Below are positions 6,576 through 6,750 of a stretch of 6,750 bases of DNA, piece after piece (the stretch's first letter is position 1; the number at the start of each line of letters is the position of its first letter). This DNA is from Vulcanimicrobiota bacterium (lineage in GTDB: Bacteria; Eremiobacterota; Eremiobacteria; Baltobacterales; Baltobacteraceae). The stretch is from positions 1 through 6,750 of the forward strand of contig JAQBPL010000303.1 of the NCBI GenBank assembly GCA_028287545.1, read 5' to 3'. A program made the position numbers and the translations under genes. A model generated the notes under the pieces. The model was not told the DNA's origin, ran no database searches, and saw nothing but the letters and a program-made list of their open reading frames with translations.

Positions 6576-6605
6576 GACCCGTGGACAAAAGACCGGCCGA
6601 GAGGA

Positions 6606-6634
6606 TTGACACTCTAGACACGCGGTGGTAATCT
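6606..6634 (+). promoter_or_regulatory. Probable plus-strand promoter, likely of an rRNA operon
   Basis: A perfect -35 TTGACA (6606-6611) is followed by 17 bases and TAATCT (6629-6634). The -10 match is weak (three of six), but it is preceded directly by TGG, an extended -10 element. The predicted start near 6641 lies about 70 bases before the boxA-like element, an rRNA-leader arrangement. No open reading frame begins downstream within the window, which fits a structural RNA transcript. Confidence 0.5.
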
Positions 6635-6712
6635 ATCCCTCGTTGACTCTGACGCCTCGCCTCTCCGGTGCGGTCAAAGATCCGGTCCGAGAAGGGCTGG
6701 GCGGAAGCGTCC

Positions 6713-6735
6713 GTTCCTTGAAAACTGAACAGTGC
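6713..6735 (+). promoter_or_regulatory. boxA-like antitermination element of a putative rRNA leader
   Basis: GTTCCTTGAAAACTGAACAG at 6713-6732 closely resembles the boxA found in rRNA leaders and 16S-23S spacers, for example the TTCTTTGAAAACT type of bacilli and the TTGTTTGAGAACT type of mycobacteria. There NusB and NusE bind the nascent RNA to prevent premature termination. The element sits downstream of a plausible promoter and near the window end, so a 16S gene would be expected shortly after 6750. The rRNA gene itself is not visible, so this is recognition by resemblance only. Confidence 0.55.
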
Positions 6736-6750
6736 AGTAGCGCATAAGTC

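Noticed and set aside
6560..6580. Replication origin suggested by a DnaA-box-like 9-mer
   Set aside because: There is only one near-match, with no box cluster, no AT-rich unwinding region and no dnaA/dnaN neighbours.
6550..6598. TTGTCC-17-GATAAA as a promoter for the cyclase on the minus strand
   Set aside because: The predicted start would fall at or within the ribosome binding site, leaving a leader too short for a Shine-Dalgarno-led gene.

Overview
The window comes from a high-GC bacterial chromosome. Coding is dense, third codon positions are G/C-rich, and no gene suggests a phage or plasmid. The phylum cannot be fixed from the sequence. The best taxonomic handle is at the right edge, where a boxA-like element sits behind a sigma70-type promoter, as in the leader of a ribosomal RNA operon. 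The 16S gene itself would lie outside the window.

Layout, left to right. (1) 1-1127, minus strand: the N-terminal 375 codons of an L-2-hydroxyglutarate oxidase (LhgO), cut by the left edge. (2) 1128-1296: a GC-rich gap with two hairpins and no gene. (3) 1297-3146, minus strand: a two-gene operon. A saccharopine-dehydrogenase-family NAD(P)-binding oxidoreductase comes first, followed by an isocitrate lyase/PEP mutase superfamily protein. (4) 3147-3247: a 101-base divergent regulatory region. It has a well-formed promoter for the minus-strand operon and two related palindromes. One fills the -35/-10 spacer and the other lies just past the predicted transcription start. (5) 3248-3859, plus strand: a TetR-family repressor, almost certainly the protein that binds those palindromes. 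(6) 3972-5576, plus strand: L-glutamate gamma-semialdehyde (1-pyrroline-5-carboxylate) dehydrogenase with all catalytic residues. (7) 5581-6546, minus strand: a GAF-GGDEF diguanylate cyclase, convergent with the dehydrogenase and only 4 bases from it. (8) 6547-6750: a divergent intergenic region with the cyclase 5' region on one side and the probable rRNA leader on the other.

How the genes work together. LhgO makes 2-oxoglutarate and the dehydrogenase makes glutamate, so the two outer metabolic genes both feed the glutamate/2-oxoglutarate node. They do not form one operon. The middle block (TetR, oxidoreductase, PEP-mutase-like protein) looks like a self-contained, ligand-inducible module. 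Its substrate is not revealed by the sequence: the lyase-type cysteine motif is absent from the PEP-mutase-like protein and the oxidoreductase is a broad-family member. This module and its operator pair are the most interesting part of the window. No CRISPR array, tRNA, insertion sequence or clearly new defence-type system is visible.
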